Shown here piece after piece: positions 27,138 through 36,373 of a DNA stretch of 64,000 nucleotides. A program made the translations under genes and the position numbers. The notes beneath the pieces are model-generated. The model saw only the letters and a program-made list of their open reading frames with translations, searched no databases and was not told the origin of the DNA. Origin of the DNA: Extensimonas soli (lineage in GTDB: Bacteria > Pseudomonadota > Gammaproteobacteria > Burkholderiales > Burkholderiaceae_C); NCBI RefSeq assembly GCF_029211265.1, contig NZ_JARGEL010000016.1, positions 62,001 to 126,000 on the forward strand, written 5' to 3'. Position 1 is the first letter of the stretch. Every line of letters starts with the position of its first letter.

Positions 27138-28655
27138 TCACCGGTTGTAGGCCGTTTCGCCGTGGTACGAAATGTCCAAACCTTCGCGCTCTTCTTCTTC
27201 CGACACGCGCAGGCCTATGGTCAGGTCCACGATCTTGTAGGCGATGAAGGACACCACACCCGACCACACGATGGTGATCAGCACGGCCTTGGCCTGGATC
27301 CACACCTGCGCAGCGATGGAGTAGGCGTCCGGCGTGGTCATGGTCATCGTGACCATGTCGGCCACGGTGCTCGGCCCGCCGAGGCCCGGTGCGTTGAAGA
27401 CGCCGGTCAGCAGGGCGCCCAGAATGCCGCCCACGCCGTGCACGCCGAACACGTCGAGCGAGTCGTCCGCGCCGATGATCTTCTTCAGCCCCGTCACACC
27501 CCACAGGCAGGCGAAGCCGGCGACGATGCCAATGACCAGCGCGCCGCCGATGCCGACGTTGCCGGCCGCCGGCGTGATGGCCACGAGCCCGGCGACAGCA
27601 CCCGAGGCCGCACCCAGCATCGAGGCCTTGCCCTTGTGCAGCGCTTCACCCACGGACCAGGCCAGCACCGCAGCAGCCGTGGCGAAGAAGGTGTTGATGA
27701 AGGCGAGGCCGGCGACGCCATTGGCTTCGAGTGCGGAGCCGGCGTTGAAGCCGAACCAGCCCACCCACAGCAGGGCGGAGCCGACCATGGTCAGCGTGAG
27801 GCTGTGCGGCGCCATCGATTCCTTACCGTAGCCGATGCGCTTGCCCACCATGAACGCGCCCACCAGGCCGGCGACGGCGGCGTTGATGTGCACCACGGTG
27901 CCGCCGGCGAAGTCCAGCGCGCCCATTTGCCAGATGTAGCCGGCCTTGGCATTCAGGGCGTCCACCACGTCCTTGCTGGCGTAGGCGTCGGGGCCCATCC
28001 AGAACCACACCATGTGCGCGATGGGCGCATAGGCAAAGGTAAACCACAGCGCGCAGAACAGCAGCACGGCCGAGAACTTGATGCGTTCCGCGAAGGCGCC
28101 AACGATCAGCGTGCAGGTGATGCCTGCAAAAGTCGCCTGGAATGCGGCATAGACGATCTCGGGGATCACCACGCCTTTGCTGAAGGTGGCCGCATTGGCG
28201 AAGGTGCCGGCGACGTTGTCCCAGATGCCTTTCATGAAGAGCCGGTCGAAGCCGCCGATGAAGGCATTCCCCTCCGTGAAGGCCAGACTGTAGCCATAAA
28301 CGGCCCACAGCACGACGATCAGCGAGAAGGTGACCATGACCTGCATCAGCACCGACAGCATGTTCTTGCTGCGCACCAGGCCGCCGTAGAACAAGGCCAG
28401 ACCGGGCACGGTCATCAAAATCACCAGCAGCGTGGACACCATCATCCACGCGGTGTCGCCTTTGTTCGGCGTGGGCGCCGGTGCGGCAGCGGGCGCTGCG
28501 GCCTCGGCAGCCGGTGCGGCGGATGCGGGTGCGGGGGCTGCAGTTGCAGCCGCGGCCGGGGCACTGGCGGCGGGTTCCGGGGTTTGTGCGCCGGCGGTCG
28601 TCATGCCGGCCCACAGGCTCAGGCCCAGCGCCAGGGAAGCGAGTAGTTTTTTCAT
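27138..28655 (-). CDS. amtB: Ammonium transporter AmtB
   Basis: 505 aa inner-membrane ammonium channel. Signal peptide (MKKLLASLALGLSLWAGMTT) followed by an unusually long Ala/Pro-rich periplasmic stretch to about residue 65, then 11 helices. Pore twin histidines are in GGTVVHINAA and VFGVHGVGG; the phenylalanine gate region and FYGGLVRSKN are conserved. It lies 31 nt after glnK, the usual partner that plugs the channel when nitrogen is plentiful. Expressed with glnK and the porin from a sigma-54 promoter. Confidence 0.97.
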   Translation of the reverse strand: MKKLLASLALGLSLWAGMTTAGAQTPEPAASAPAAAATAAPAPASAAPAAEAAAPAAAPAPTPNKGDTAWMMVSTLLVILMTVPGLALFYGGLVRSKNMLSVLMQVMVTFSLIVVLWAVYGYSLAFTEGNAFIGGFDRLFMKGIWDNVAGTFANAATFSKGVVIPEIVYAAFQATFAGITCTLIVGAFAERIKFSAVLLFCALWFTFAYAPIAHMVWFWMGPDAYASKDVVDALNAKAGYIWQMGALDFAGGTVVHINAAVAGLVGAFMVGKRIGYGKESMAPHSLTLTMVGSALLWVGWFGFNAGSALEANGVAGLAFINTFFATAAAVLAWSVGEALHKGKASMLGAASGAVAGLVAITPAAGNVGIGGALVIGIVAGFACLWGVTGLKKIIGADDSLDVFGVHGVGGILGALLTGVFNAPGLGGPSTVADMVTMTMTTPDAYSIAAQVWIQAKAVLITIVWSGVVSFIAYKIVDLTIGLRVSEEEEREGLDISYHGETAYNR

Positions 28656-28686
28656 GGCTTTTCCTCTCTCTGATGCGATGCGCCGC

Positions 28687-29070
<384 letters not shown>

Positions 29071-29799
29071 TTACATGGTTTTGGTCAGAGTGACGATCAG
29101 GCGCGCCTTGTTGACGTCGCCAAAAAAGCCCTTCTTGTTGGCGCCGGCCACGGCCGCGCCCAGGCTCAGGCCGCTACCGAAGTCGTAGCTGCCGCCGACG
29201 CTGTAGTCGACGTAGTGCGGCACACCCAGGTCGTGGATGTCGCCGGCAAAATGGGTGTAGCCGAGGGACGCCTTGAGTGTGACCTTGGGCATCACTTCTT
29301 GTGCATAAGCCAGATTCAGGTAGCCCGTGTTGCGGCCCGAGCGGCTGGTGTGCTTGGCGTCGGCGTAGTTGAAATAGTCCTCGGAGACCGTGTGCGAATA
29401 CTTGAGCGTGAAGGGGCCATAGGCGGCCGCGCCGTAGAGCTCGACGGTGTTGCCTGCGCTGTTGCTCGCATAAAGATAGGCGATCATGCCCACGTCCATG
29501 TCAAATTCACCGGCCTTGAATTTGTAGCCACCATACAGGTCGCTTTCGATCGAGTTGTTCGGCAGCCAGTCCACGCTGGAGTTCCAGTTGCCCAGGTAAA
29601 ACCCGGTGTCGGCGAAGCTGTAGTCGAAGCCGCCCTGTATGGCCGGCTTGACAGCCTTCATTTTGCTGGTGTCCTGGTCCTGCCCGCGGAACTTGTAGTT
29701 GCTCGTCAGGCTGACGTTGCCAGTGAACTGCGCGTGGGCGAACAGAGGCAGGGCAGTGGCCAGCGCGAGGCCCAGCGACTTGACGGACTTGGGGATCAT
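29071..29799 (-). CDS. TorF-family putative outer-membrane porin
   Basis: 242 aa. Signal peptide ending LPLFAHAQ, then beta-strand-rich sequence starting FTGNVSLTSNYKFRGQDQDT, typical of TorF (Gcw_chp) proteins, and a C-terminal strand ending in RLIVTLTKTM. Placed first in the operon with glnK and amtB, so it probably helps small nitrogen compounds pass the outer membrane; that is inference. The start follows GGAGGAAG. Preceded by a sigma-54 promoter. Confidence 0.88.
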   Translation of the reverse strand: MIPKSVKSLGLALATALPLFAHAQFTGNVSLTSNYKFRGQDQDTSKMKAVKPAIQGGFDYSFADTGFYLGNWNSSVDWLPNNSIESDLYGGYKFKAGEFDMDVGMIAYLYASNSAGNTVELYGAAAYGPFTLKYSHTVSEDYFNYADAKHTSRSGRNTGYLNLAYAQEVMPKVTLKASLGYTHFAGDIHDLGVPHYVDYSVGGSYDFGSGLSLGAAVAGANKKGFFGDVNKARLIVTLTKTM

Positions 29800-29840
29800 T
29801 CTTCCTCCGATGCGTTGAAAAGTTGCGACGCAAGCCTCAA

Positions 29841-29856
29841 AGCACGGAACGTGCCA
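29841..29856 (-). promoter_or_regulatory. Sigma-54 promoter of porin-glnK-amtB
   Basis: On the minus strand TGGCACGTTCCGTGCT matches the -24/-12 consensus TGGCAC-R-N4-TTGC-W with the critical GG and GC at correct spacing and one substitution (T to G). Transcription would begin near 29830, 30 nt before the porin start. Nitrogen control by NtrC is expected, but no clear NtrC site was recognised upstream. Confidence 0.8.
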
Positions 29857-29967
29857 TGTACGCTCCATCCGGCGCCAGCCCTTGCGCGATCACGCGAACC
29901 GTTACATTTCCGGGGAATGGCGCTGCAAAATTTCCGCGGCGCACCCGTTTGGTGGAGAACCCTGTCC

Positions 29968-31509
29968 ATGAGTCTTGCTTTGGTGCAAAGCCGCGCCCTT
30001 TTGGGGCTGCAGGCGCCATCCGTCACCGTGGAGGTGCATCTAGCCAATGGTCTGCCAAGCTTCACGCTGGTCGGGCTTGCCGACGTCGAGGTCAAGGAGG
30101 CGCGCGAGCGCGTGCGTTCCGCGCTGCTCAACGCGGGGCTGGAGTTTCCGCACAACAAGCGCATCACGGTCAACCTTGCGCCCGCCGATCTGCCCAAGGA
30201 TTCAGGGCGCTTCGACCTGCCGATCGCGCTGGGCATCCTCGCGGCCAGCGGGCAGATCGACGGCGCGCGCCTTGCGGGCCACGAGTTTGCGGGCGAGCTG
30301 TCCCTGTCTGGCGCCCTGCGCCCGGTGCGCGGCGCGCTTGCAACCAGTCTGGCGCTGCAGACGCAGAAGGTCGAAGCCACGCTGGTGCTGCCGCCCGGCA
30401 GCGCCGAAGAGGCCGCGCTCGTGCCCGGCGCCCAGGTGGTGCGTGCGCGCCATTTGCTTGACGTGGTGCGCGCCTTCTTGCCCACGGACGCGGGCGCACT
30501 GGCGGACGACACGGATGCGGACGGCTGGTGCCGCCTGCAACCCACGCCCATGGCGCAGGGCAGCGACGGCGCCGACATGGCCGACGTGAAAGGCCAGGCC
30601 GCGGCCAAGCGTGCGCTGGAGATCGCCGCGGCCGGCGGCCACAGCGCGCTGCTGGTGGGGCCGCCGGGCTCGGGTAAGTCCATGCTCGCGCGGCGCTTTG
30701 CCGGACTGCTGCCGGCGATGACGCTGGACGAAGCCTTGCAAAGCGCGGCCATCGCGAGCCTTGCAGGCCACTTCAGCCCCGCGCAATGGGGCCTGCGCCC
30801 CACGCGCCAGCCGCACCACACGGCAAGCGCCGTGGCGCTCGTGGGTGGTGGCACGCCGCCGCGGCCCGGCGAAATCTCGCTCGCGCACCATGGCGTGCTG
30901 TTTCTCGACGAACTGCCGGAGTTTCCGCGCGCCGCGCTCGAGGCGCTGCGCGAGCCGCTCGAGACCGGGCAGATCACGATCGCACGCGCGGCCATGCGCG
31001 CCGAGTACCCGGCGCAGTTCCAGCTCGTCGCGGCCATGAACCCCTGCCCTTGCGGCTACCTGGGCGCGACGCAGCGCGTGTGCCGCTGCACGCCCGACCA
31101 GGTGGCGCGCTACCAGGGCAAGCTCAGCGGCCCGCTGCTGGACCGCATCGACCTGCACGTCGAAGTACCCGCGCTGCCGCCAGAGCAGCTGCTGCAAACG
31201 CCGCCCGGCGAGAGCACCGCAAGCCTGCGCACGCGCGTGGAGCAGGCGCGCGCCCGCATGCTCGCGCGCCAGGGCAAGACCAACCAGGCGCTGCAAGGGC
31301 AGGAATTCGACGCATACCTGCTGCTGGACGCGGCCGCCGCGCCCTTTTTGCAGCAGGCCGCGGCACGCCTGGGCTGGTCGGCGCGCAGCACGCACCGCGT
31401 GCTCAAGCTCGCGCGCACCATCGCCGACCTGGCCGGCGCGCGCAGCACACAGCTCACGCACGTCGCCGAAGCCATGCAATACCGGCGCGCGCTGCGCGGC
31501 GTGCATTGA
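29968..31509 (+). CDS. comM: ComM/YifB Mg-chelatase-like AAA+ helicase
   Basis: 513 aa. N-terminal ChlI-like domain (MSLALVQSRALLGL, then LPSFTLVGLADVEVKEARER), AAA+ domain with Walker A LLVGPPGSGKSML and Walker B VLFLDELPEF, zinc-binding cysteines in NPCPCGYLG and RVCRCTPDQ, and the C-terminal Mg-chelatase region. ComM is a hexameric helicase that extends branch migration when incoming DNA recombines during natural transformation. Divergent from the porin operon. Confidence 0.95.
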   Translation: MSLALVQSRALLGLQAPSVTVEVHLANGLPSFTLVGLADVEVKEARERVRSALLNAGLEFPHNKRITVNLAPADLPKDSGRFDLPIALGILAASGQIDGARLAGHEFAGELSLSGALRPVRGALATSLALQTQKVEATLVLPPGSAEEAALVPGAQVVRARHLLDVVRAFLPTDAGALADDTDADGWCRLQPTPMAQGSDGADMADVKGQAAAKRALEIAAAGGHSALLVGPPGSGKSMLARRFAGLLPAMTLDEALQSAAIASLAGHFSPAQWGLRPTRQPHHTASAVALVGGGTPPRPGEISLAHHGVLFLDELPEFPRAALEALREPLETGQITIARAAMRAEYPAQFQLVAAMNPCPCGYLGATQRVCRCTPDQVARYQGKLSGPLLDRIDLHVEVPALPPEQLLQTPPGESTASLRTRVEQARARMLARQGKTNQALQGQEFDAYLLLDAAAAPFLQQAAARLGWSARSTHRVLKLARTIADLAGARSTQLTHVAEAMQYRRALRGVH

Positions 31510-31614
31510 TGCCCGGATGAGCCTCCCGCCTTGGCGCGGCGCGCAACCATAGGCTTGTGTCATGCGCTGCCGGCACAATGGCTGCGGGCCTGCGGCGCGG
31601 GGCTGCGGGCGGTA

Positions 31615-31792
31615 AACCCAGATTGTTCATTAGGACGCGGGACGATGGCGAGGCGGCTGGCGAGGCAGTTTGGTCGCGGCTGAGGAGTGCATGGCCGGGG
31701 CCATGGACGACGAAGCGGCGGCCAAAATGACCGTCAGACGTCCGCCAGCGCCCGCGTAGGCGCGCAGCGCCGCCTCATGGACAATCTGGGTT
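31615..31792 (+). repeat. Family C 178-bp element, copy C2
   Basis: Bounded by 12-bp terminal inverted repeats AACCCAGATTGT / ACAATCTGGGTT. No coding capacity; contains the internal palindrome CATGGCCGGGGCCATG. First of a tandem pair, one nucleotide from C3. Confidence 0.9.
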
Positions 31793-31793
31793 A

Positions 31794-31971
31794 AACCCAG
31801 ATTGTTCATTAGGACGCGGGACGATGGCGAGGCGGCTGGCGAGGCAGTTTGGTCGCGGGTGAGAAGTCCATGGCCGGGGCCATGGACGCCGAAGCGGCGG
31901 TCAAAATGACCGTCAGACGTCCGCCAGCGCCCGCGTAGGCGCGAAGCGCCGCCTCATGGACAATCTGGGTT
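31794..31971 (+). repeat. Family C 178-bp element, copy C3
   Basis: Same length, ends and orientation as C2, with only a few base differences. Ends 18 bp before the start codon of the SDR, so that gene's ribosome-binding site lies just outside the element. Confidence 0.9.
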
Positions 31972-31989
31972 AAATGCAAGGAGCACAGC

Positions 31990-32739
31990 ATGCTGAAAGA
32001 CAAGGTGGCTTTGGTCACGGGCGCCTCCTCGGGCATTGGGCGGGCCATCGCGCTCGCCATGGCGCGCGAAGGGGCGCATGTGGTGGTGTCGGACCTGAAC
32101 GCGGCGGGGGGCGAAGAAACGGCTGCGCTGGTGCGTGCCTGCGGCCGCGAGGCGCTGTACATCGCGACCGACGTCTATAAACCCGCGGACTGCCGCTCGC
32201 TGGTCGCGCAGACCATGACGTATTTCGACCGCCTCGACGTGGCCTGCAACAACGCCGGCGTGAGCGGCACGAGCATGCCGCTGGCAGACTACCCGCTCGA
32301 AGATTGGATGCACGTGCTGGGCATCAACCTTTCGGGCGTGTTCTACTGCATGAAGTACCAGATCCCCGCAATGCTGCAAAGCGGCGGCGGCTCCATCATC
32401 AACATGGCGTCCATCCTCGGTGCGGTGGGCTTTGCGGGCTCTGCGGCCTACACCGCGGCCAAGCACGGCGTGGTCGGGCTCACACAGACGGCAGCGCTCG
32501 AGTACGGCGCGCAGGGCGTGCGTGTGAACGCCGTCGGGCCGGGCTTCATCCACACGCCCATGATCGGCCGCTTCGAGGACGACCCGGCCACAAACGCCAT
32601 GCTCGTTGCCGCGCACCCCCTGGGGCGGCTGGGCCGCGCCGAAGAGGTGGCCGAACTCGTGACCTGGCTCGCGAGCGAGCGTGCCTCCTTCGTCACCGGG
32701 GCTTACTACCCCATAGACGGCGGTTATTTGGCACGCTGA
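31990..32739 (+). CDS. Short-chain dehydrogenase/reductase
   Basis: 249 aa classical SDR. Cofactor motif TGASSGIGRAI, NNAG in the central strand (VACNNAGVSG), catalytic Ser in MASILGAVG, Tyr/Lys in SAAYTAAKHGVVGL, and the C-terminal GAYYPIDGGYLAR. Acidic Asp in VVSDLNAAG suggests NAD preference. Substrate unknown. AAGGAG lies 7 nt before the ATG. The element C3 fills the space immediately upstream, so the promoter is either inside the repeats or far back beyond comM. Confidence 0.9.
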   Translation: MLKDKVALVTGASSGIGRAIALAMAREGAHVVVSDLNAAGGEETAALVRACGREALYIATDVYKPADCRSLVAQTMTYFDRLDVACNNAGVSGTSMPLADYPLEDWMHVLGINLSGVFYCMKYQIPAMLQSGGGSIINMASILGAVGFAGSAAYTAAKHGVVGLTQTAALEYGAQGVRVNAVGPGFIHTPMIGRFEDDPATNAMLVAAHPLGRLGRAEEVAELVTWLASERASFVTGAYYPIDGGYLAR

Positions 32740-32826
32740 GCGCGGGCCGACCGCGCGGCGCCGCTGCTCGATCAACCGATCGCTCAGGCGGGGCTGAGCC
32801 CGCACGCAGCGCCGCACCTGCCGCGC

Positions 32827-33864
32827 TCAGGCGGCTCCTTGTGAGGCTGCGGCCGCGCCGTTCATCTCGTCGCGCACCTGCGCTGCGATGTCGAGCGAGC
32901 GCAGGCGCAGTGCCGGGTCGTAGATGTCGCAGGTCAGGATGAACTCGTCGGCCTGCGTGCTCTGCACGAGCTGCGCGAAGCCGCGGCGCACGGTGTCGGG
33001 GCTGCCGATGACGGCCGCGGCCAGAAAGTCCTGGATCGCCGCGCGCTCCTGCGGATGCAGGCGCGCCATGAAATTCTCCTGTGGCGGCTGCAGGCGCAGG
33101 CGCTCGCCGCGCAGGATGCCGAGCACGCGCTGGTACATGCTGCTTGCAAGGAGTTCGGCCTCGGCATCGGTGGGTGCGGCAATCAGGGGCACGCCGATCA
33201 TCACGTAAGGTTTGGCGAGCACGTCCGAGGGGCGGAACTGCTGCCGGTACAAGTCAATGGCCTGGTGCAACAGACGCGGCGCGAAGTGCGAGGCGAACGC
33301 ATAGGGCAGACCGCGCTCGGCCGCGAGCTGTGCCGAAAACAGGCTGGAGCCGAGCAGCCAGATCGGCACATTCGTGCCCGCGCCCGGCGTGGCGACGAGG
33401 CGCTGACCTGGCGCGGGCGGCGCGAGCAGGTGCTGCAGCTCGGCCACGTCGCGCGGGAAGTCTTCCACGCTTTCGATGCGGTCGCGGCGCAGCGCGCGCA
33501 TGGTGGCCGGGTCGGTGCCGGGTGCGCGGCCCAGGCCCAGGTCTATGCGGCCCGGATAGAGCTCGGCCAGCGTGCCGAAAGCCTCCGCCACGACCAGCGG
33601 CGCATGGTTGGGCAGCATGATGCCGCCAGAGCCCACGCGGATGCGCTCCGTGCCGCCCGCGATGTAGCCCACGAGCACGGCCGTGGCCGAGCTCGCGATG
33701 CCGTCGATGTTGTGGTGCTCGGCAACCCAGTAACGCAAAAAACCCAGGCGCTCCGTATGCCGCGCCGTCTGCAACGAAACGCGCAGGGCGTCGGCCACGG
33801 TGGCATCGGCGCGCACGGGCACCAGGTCGAGCATGGAAAGTGGGGGGCAGTGCAATGCAGTCAT
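32827..33864 (-). CDS. LLM-class flavin-dependent oxidoreductase
   Basis: 345 aa luciferase-like monooxygenase fold (type of YhbW/CmlI-like group 1). [35 protein letters not shown], the flavin contact block [20 protein letters not shown] and [15 protein letters not shown] are typical. Probably an FMNH2- or F420-using oxidoreductase; substrate unknown. The start at 33864 (MTALHCPP) was chosen because the longer frame upstream reads through repeat A2. Convergent with the SDR. Confidence 0.88.
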   Translation of the reverse strand: MTALHCPPLSMLDLVPVRADATVADALRVSLQTARHTERLGFLRYWVAEHHNIDGIASSATAVLVGYIAGGTERIRVGSGGIMLPNHAPLVVAEAFGTLAELYPGRIDLGLGRAPGTDPATMRALRRDRIESVEDFPRDVAELQHLLAPPAPGQRLVATPGAGTNVPIWLLGSSLFSAQLAAERGLPYAFASHFAPRLLHQAIDLYRQQFRPSDVLAKPYVMIGVPLIAAPTDAEAELLASSMYQRVLGILRGERLRLQPPQENFMARLHPQERAAIQDFLAAAVIGSPDTVRRGFAQLVQSTQADEFILTCDIYDPALRLRSLDIAAQVRDEMNGAAAASQGAA

Positions 33865-33921
33865 GCGGTGATTGTGCGCGATGCGCCGGTTTTGTGCGCA
33901 CGCACACATGCCGTCGCCGAG

Positions 33922-34000
33922 GAGCCTGTCGGACTTTGGAATCGTCAGCTGCACATGCGTCGCAGCGGCCCATTTTTTCCGGCTGCTTGCCCCATAGCCA
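33922..34000 (-). repeat. Family A element, copy A2, truncated
   Basis: Starts GAGCCTGTCGGACTTTGG and follows the reverse complement of A1 through the internal GCCCCATAG, then loses similarity, so the other terminal repeat is missing. Lies between the LLM gene and ruvC. Confidence 0.65.
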
Positions 34001-34018
34001 ACCCGCCCCGGGCAGGAG

Positions 34019-34567
34019 TCAATAACTGCGCCCGCCCTTGAACATCGCGTGTTGGCGGCGCTGCAGGGTGGCGGCGCTGCCCAGGCGCGCCATGGCGGCG
34101 CCGGCGTGGGCGTGCGTGATCGCGAGGCCCAGCGCGTCGGCAGCGTCGGGGCCGGGCAGGCCGGGCAGCTGCAACAGGCGGCGCACCATCTCCTGCACCT
34201 GGCTCTTGGCGGCGCGGCCGTGGCCGACCACGGCTTTTTTCATCTGCAGCGCGGTGTATTCGGCCACGGGCAGGTCGCGCGCGACGAGCGCGGTGATGCA
34301 GGCGCCGCGCGCCTGGCCCAGGAGCAGCGTGGATTGCGGGTTGACGTTGACGAAGATGATCTCCACCGCCGCGGCCTCGGGCTGGTAGCGCTGCGCGACT
34401 TCGCCGATGCCGTCGAACAGCAGCTTGAGCCGCCCCGGCAGGTCGCCCAGCGCGAGCGCCGTGGTGCGTATGGTGCCGCTGGCCACGTAGCGCAGCGCCT
34501 GGCCCTGCGCCTCGATCACGCCAAAGCCCGTGGTCTGCAGGCCGGGGTCTATGCCGAGGATGCGCAT
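34019..34567 (-). CDS. ruvC: Holliday junction resolvase RuvC
   Basis: 182 aa endonuclease that cleaves four-way junctions with RuvAB. Catalytic acidic residues: Asp7 in MRILGIDPG, Glu in AVEIIFVN, and the Asp pair in [20 protein letters not shown] carries the conserved basic contacts. Full length, with a short basic tail. ruvA and ruvB are not adjacent in this window. Preceded by the family E repeat E3. Confidence 0.96.
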   Translation of the reverse strand: MRILGIDPGLQTTGFGVIEAQGQALRYVASGTIRTTALALGDLPGRLKLLFDGIGEVAQRYQPEAAAVEIIFVNVNPQSTLLLGQARGACITALVARDLPVAEYTALQMKKAVVGHGRAAKSQVQEMVRRLLQLPGLPGPDAADALGLAITHAHAGAAMARLGSAATLQRRQHAMFKGGRSY

Positions 34568-34577
34568 GCGCTACTTT

Positions 34578-34640
34578 CGTGATAGCTACTTGTGAAGGAT
34601 GGATAATGACTACAGGCCATTTTTATCCATAAAAATGGGG
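34578..34640 (+). repeat. Family E dispersed repeat, copy E3
   Basis: GATAGCTACTTGTGAAGGAT, GGATAATGAC then GGCCATTTTT. Its right end forms a perfect 10-bp hairpin (CCATTTTTAT / ATAAAAATGG, 34617-34638) between mtgA and ruvC. Confidence 0.6.
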
Positions 34641-34646
34641 ATGCTC

Positions 34647-35405
34647 TCATGGCAATTCTGCACTGCCCATGCGCGCGAGGATGGTGCGCGTGCGGCCTGC
34701 GAGGTAGGCCGAGCCTGGCGTTTTCTCGAAGCGCTTGGGCGCGGGCAGCATCACGGCCAGGCGCGCGGCCTCGGCGGGCGTGAGGCGCGCGGCGCTTTTG
34801 CGGTAGTAGTGCTGCGCCGCGGCTTCGGCGCCGAACACGCCCTCGCCCCATTCGACGTTGTTGAGGTAAATCTCGAGGATGCGCTGCTTGCTCAGGAAAA
34901 GCTCCAGCGCCATCGTGAGCACGAATTCCTGCCCCTTGCGCAGCAGCGTGCGCTCGCCCGAGAGCAGCAGGTTTTTCGCGAGCTGCTGCGTGATGGTCGA
35001 GCCGCCGCGGATTTTGGGCGCGCGCTGCGGTCGCGCGGCGCTGGCTGCGGGCGCCGCTTTGCCGGCCCGGGCCGCGCGCGCCTGCGCCTGCGCTTCGGCC
35101 CGGGCGTTGCGCTCCCAGGCTTTTTCGACAGCGTTCCAATCGACGCCCTCATGGCTCGTGAAGCCGTCGTCTTCGGACGCAATCACGGCGCGCTTGAGGT
35201 GGTCGGAAATCTGCGCATACGGCACCCATTGCTGCTGCCAGTGCAGGCTGCCGCGGCGGTGCAGCTGCGCCCAGATTTCGGAGCGCTGAAAGCTCGTGGA
35301 CTGCGGATCGACCCCGGCCATGAGCGCGATGCGCAGCACGAAAAACAGCTCCAGCGCCACGGCGGCGAGCAGCACCAGAGCGAGCCAGCGCAGCAGCGGT
35401 TTCAT
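34647..35405 (-). CDS. mtgA: Monofunctional peptidoglycan glycosyltransferase MtgA
   Basis: 252 aa GT51 enzyme that polymerises lipid II in the periplasm; one N-terminal membrane anchor. Catalytic glutamate block VIASEDDGFTSHEGVDW, then KIRGGSTITQQLAKNLLLS, RKGQEFVLTMALELFLSKQR and ILEIYLNNVEWGEG. Between the first two blocks it has an Ala/Arg-rich insertion of about 35 residues where other MtgA proteins have a short loop. In operon after aroE (14 nt apart). Confidence 0.95.
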   Translation of the reverse strand: MKPLLRWLALVLLAAVALELFFVLRIALMAGVDPQSTSFQRSEIWAQLHRRGSLHWQQQWVPYAQISDHLKRAVIASEDDGFTSHEGVDWNAVEKAWERNARAEAQAQARAARAGKAAPAASAARPQRAPKIRGGSTITQQLAKNLLLSGERTLLRKGQEFVLTMALELFLSKQRILEIYLNNVEWGEGVFGAEAAAQHYYRKSAARLTPAEAARLAVMLPAPKRFEKTPGSAYLAGRTRTILARMGSAELP

Positions 35406-35419
35406 CGCGGCGGGCGGGC

Positions 35420-36373
35420 TCAGGCTTTGGCCCCGGCGGCGGGCAGCGGCGCCGACGCCTGGACGGGTGCTGCGGCCGGGGACGCGGCGTGTGATTCGGC
35501 CTGAAGCTGCGCCTGCAGTTCGGCCAGCACCTGCGCCGAGGGCGGGCGCACGCCGCGCCAGAGCGCGAACGACTCGGCCGCCTGCTCCACGAGCATGCCC
35601 AGGCCGTCGCGCGGGCGCGCGCCGTACTGCTGCGCCCAGTGCAAAAAGCCGTGCGCGGCGGGGCCGTACATCATGTCGTAGGCCAGGCTGCCGGGGCGCA
35701 GCACGCGCGCGGGCACGGGCACCTCGGCGCCGGCGAGGCTGCTCGCGGTGGCGTTGATGATCACATCGAAATCGGCCTCCAGCGCTTGTGGGGTATGCGC
35801 TGTAAGCTCTACTTTCAAGAGTGATGCGAGGTCGGTGTGCGCCTGCACCAGGGCTTGTGCCCTGGCCAGCGTGCGGTTCGCCACGGTGAGGTGGCGCACG
35901 CCGGCGGCTAGCAGCGGCCCGAGCACGCCCGCGGCCGCGCCGCCCGCGCCCACGAGCAGCACGTCGCGCCCGGCCAGCGCCACGCCCGCGTTGCGCGTGA
36001 TGTCGGCCACCAGGCCCAGGCCGTCGGTGTTGTCGGCGTAAATGCCGCCATCTGCCGTGAACAGGAGGGTGTTCGCGGCGCCGGCCAGCGCCACGCGCGC
36101 GCTGCGCTGCGTGGCGATCTGCGCGGCCTCGTGCTTGAAGGGCACGGTGACGTTGCAGCCGCGCCCGCCGCGCGCGATGAAGTCGCGCACGCCCTGGGCA
36201 AAGCCGTCGAGCGGCAGCAGGCAGGCTTCGTAGGCGATGTGCTGCCCCGTGAGTTCGGCAAAGCGACGGTGGATCGCTGGCGAGCGGCTGTGCGCCACGG
36301 GGTGGCCCATGACGGCATAGAGGTCGGGTGCGGCGCTCGGGGGCGCCGGGGCTTCGGTCGCGGCAAAGGTCAT
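35420..36373 (-). CDS. aroE: Shikimate dehydrogenase
   Basis: 317 aa NADPH-dependent enzyme reducing 3-dehydroshikimate. Shikimate-binding SRSPAIHRRF, the catalytic lysine in GCNVTVPFKHEAA, DNTDG, the nucleotide motif VGAGGAAAG, and NRT. The C-terminus carries an Ala/Pro-rich extension of some 40 residues beyond the usual end. Codons around 35768-35822 coincide with a family E repeat; the segment VELTAHTPQALEADFD that it encodes has about the normal length, so the fold should survive. Overlaps the tonB-like stop by 4 nt. Confidence 0.95.
   Translation of the reverse strand: MTFAATEAPAPPSAAPDLYAVMGHPVAHSRSPAIHRRFAELTGQHIAYEACLLPLDGFAQGVRDFIARGGRGCNVTVPFKHEAAQIATQRSARVALAGAANTLLFTADGGIYADNTDGLGLVADITRNAGVALAGRDVLLVGAGGAAAGVLGPLLAAGVRHLTVANRTLARAQALVQAHTDLASLLKVELTAHTPQALEADFDVIINATASSLAGAEVPVPARVLRPGSLAYDMMYGPAAHGFLHWAQQYGARPRDGLGMLVEQAAESFALWRGVRPPSAQVLAELQAQLQAESHAASPAAAPVQASAPLPAAGAKA
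35768..35822 (-). repeat. Family E repeat inside aroE, copy E7
   Basis: On the coding strand: TTGAAAGTAGAGCTTACAGC, then CACAAGCGCTGGAGGCCGAT. This is the clearest match to the family E pattern and lies wholly inside the reading frame. Confidence 0.55.

Noticed and set aside
32740-32826. Possible terminator between the convergent SDR and LLM genes
   Set aside because: GC-rich short inverted repeats are present, but no stem with a T run stands out.
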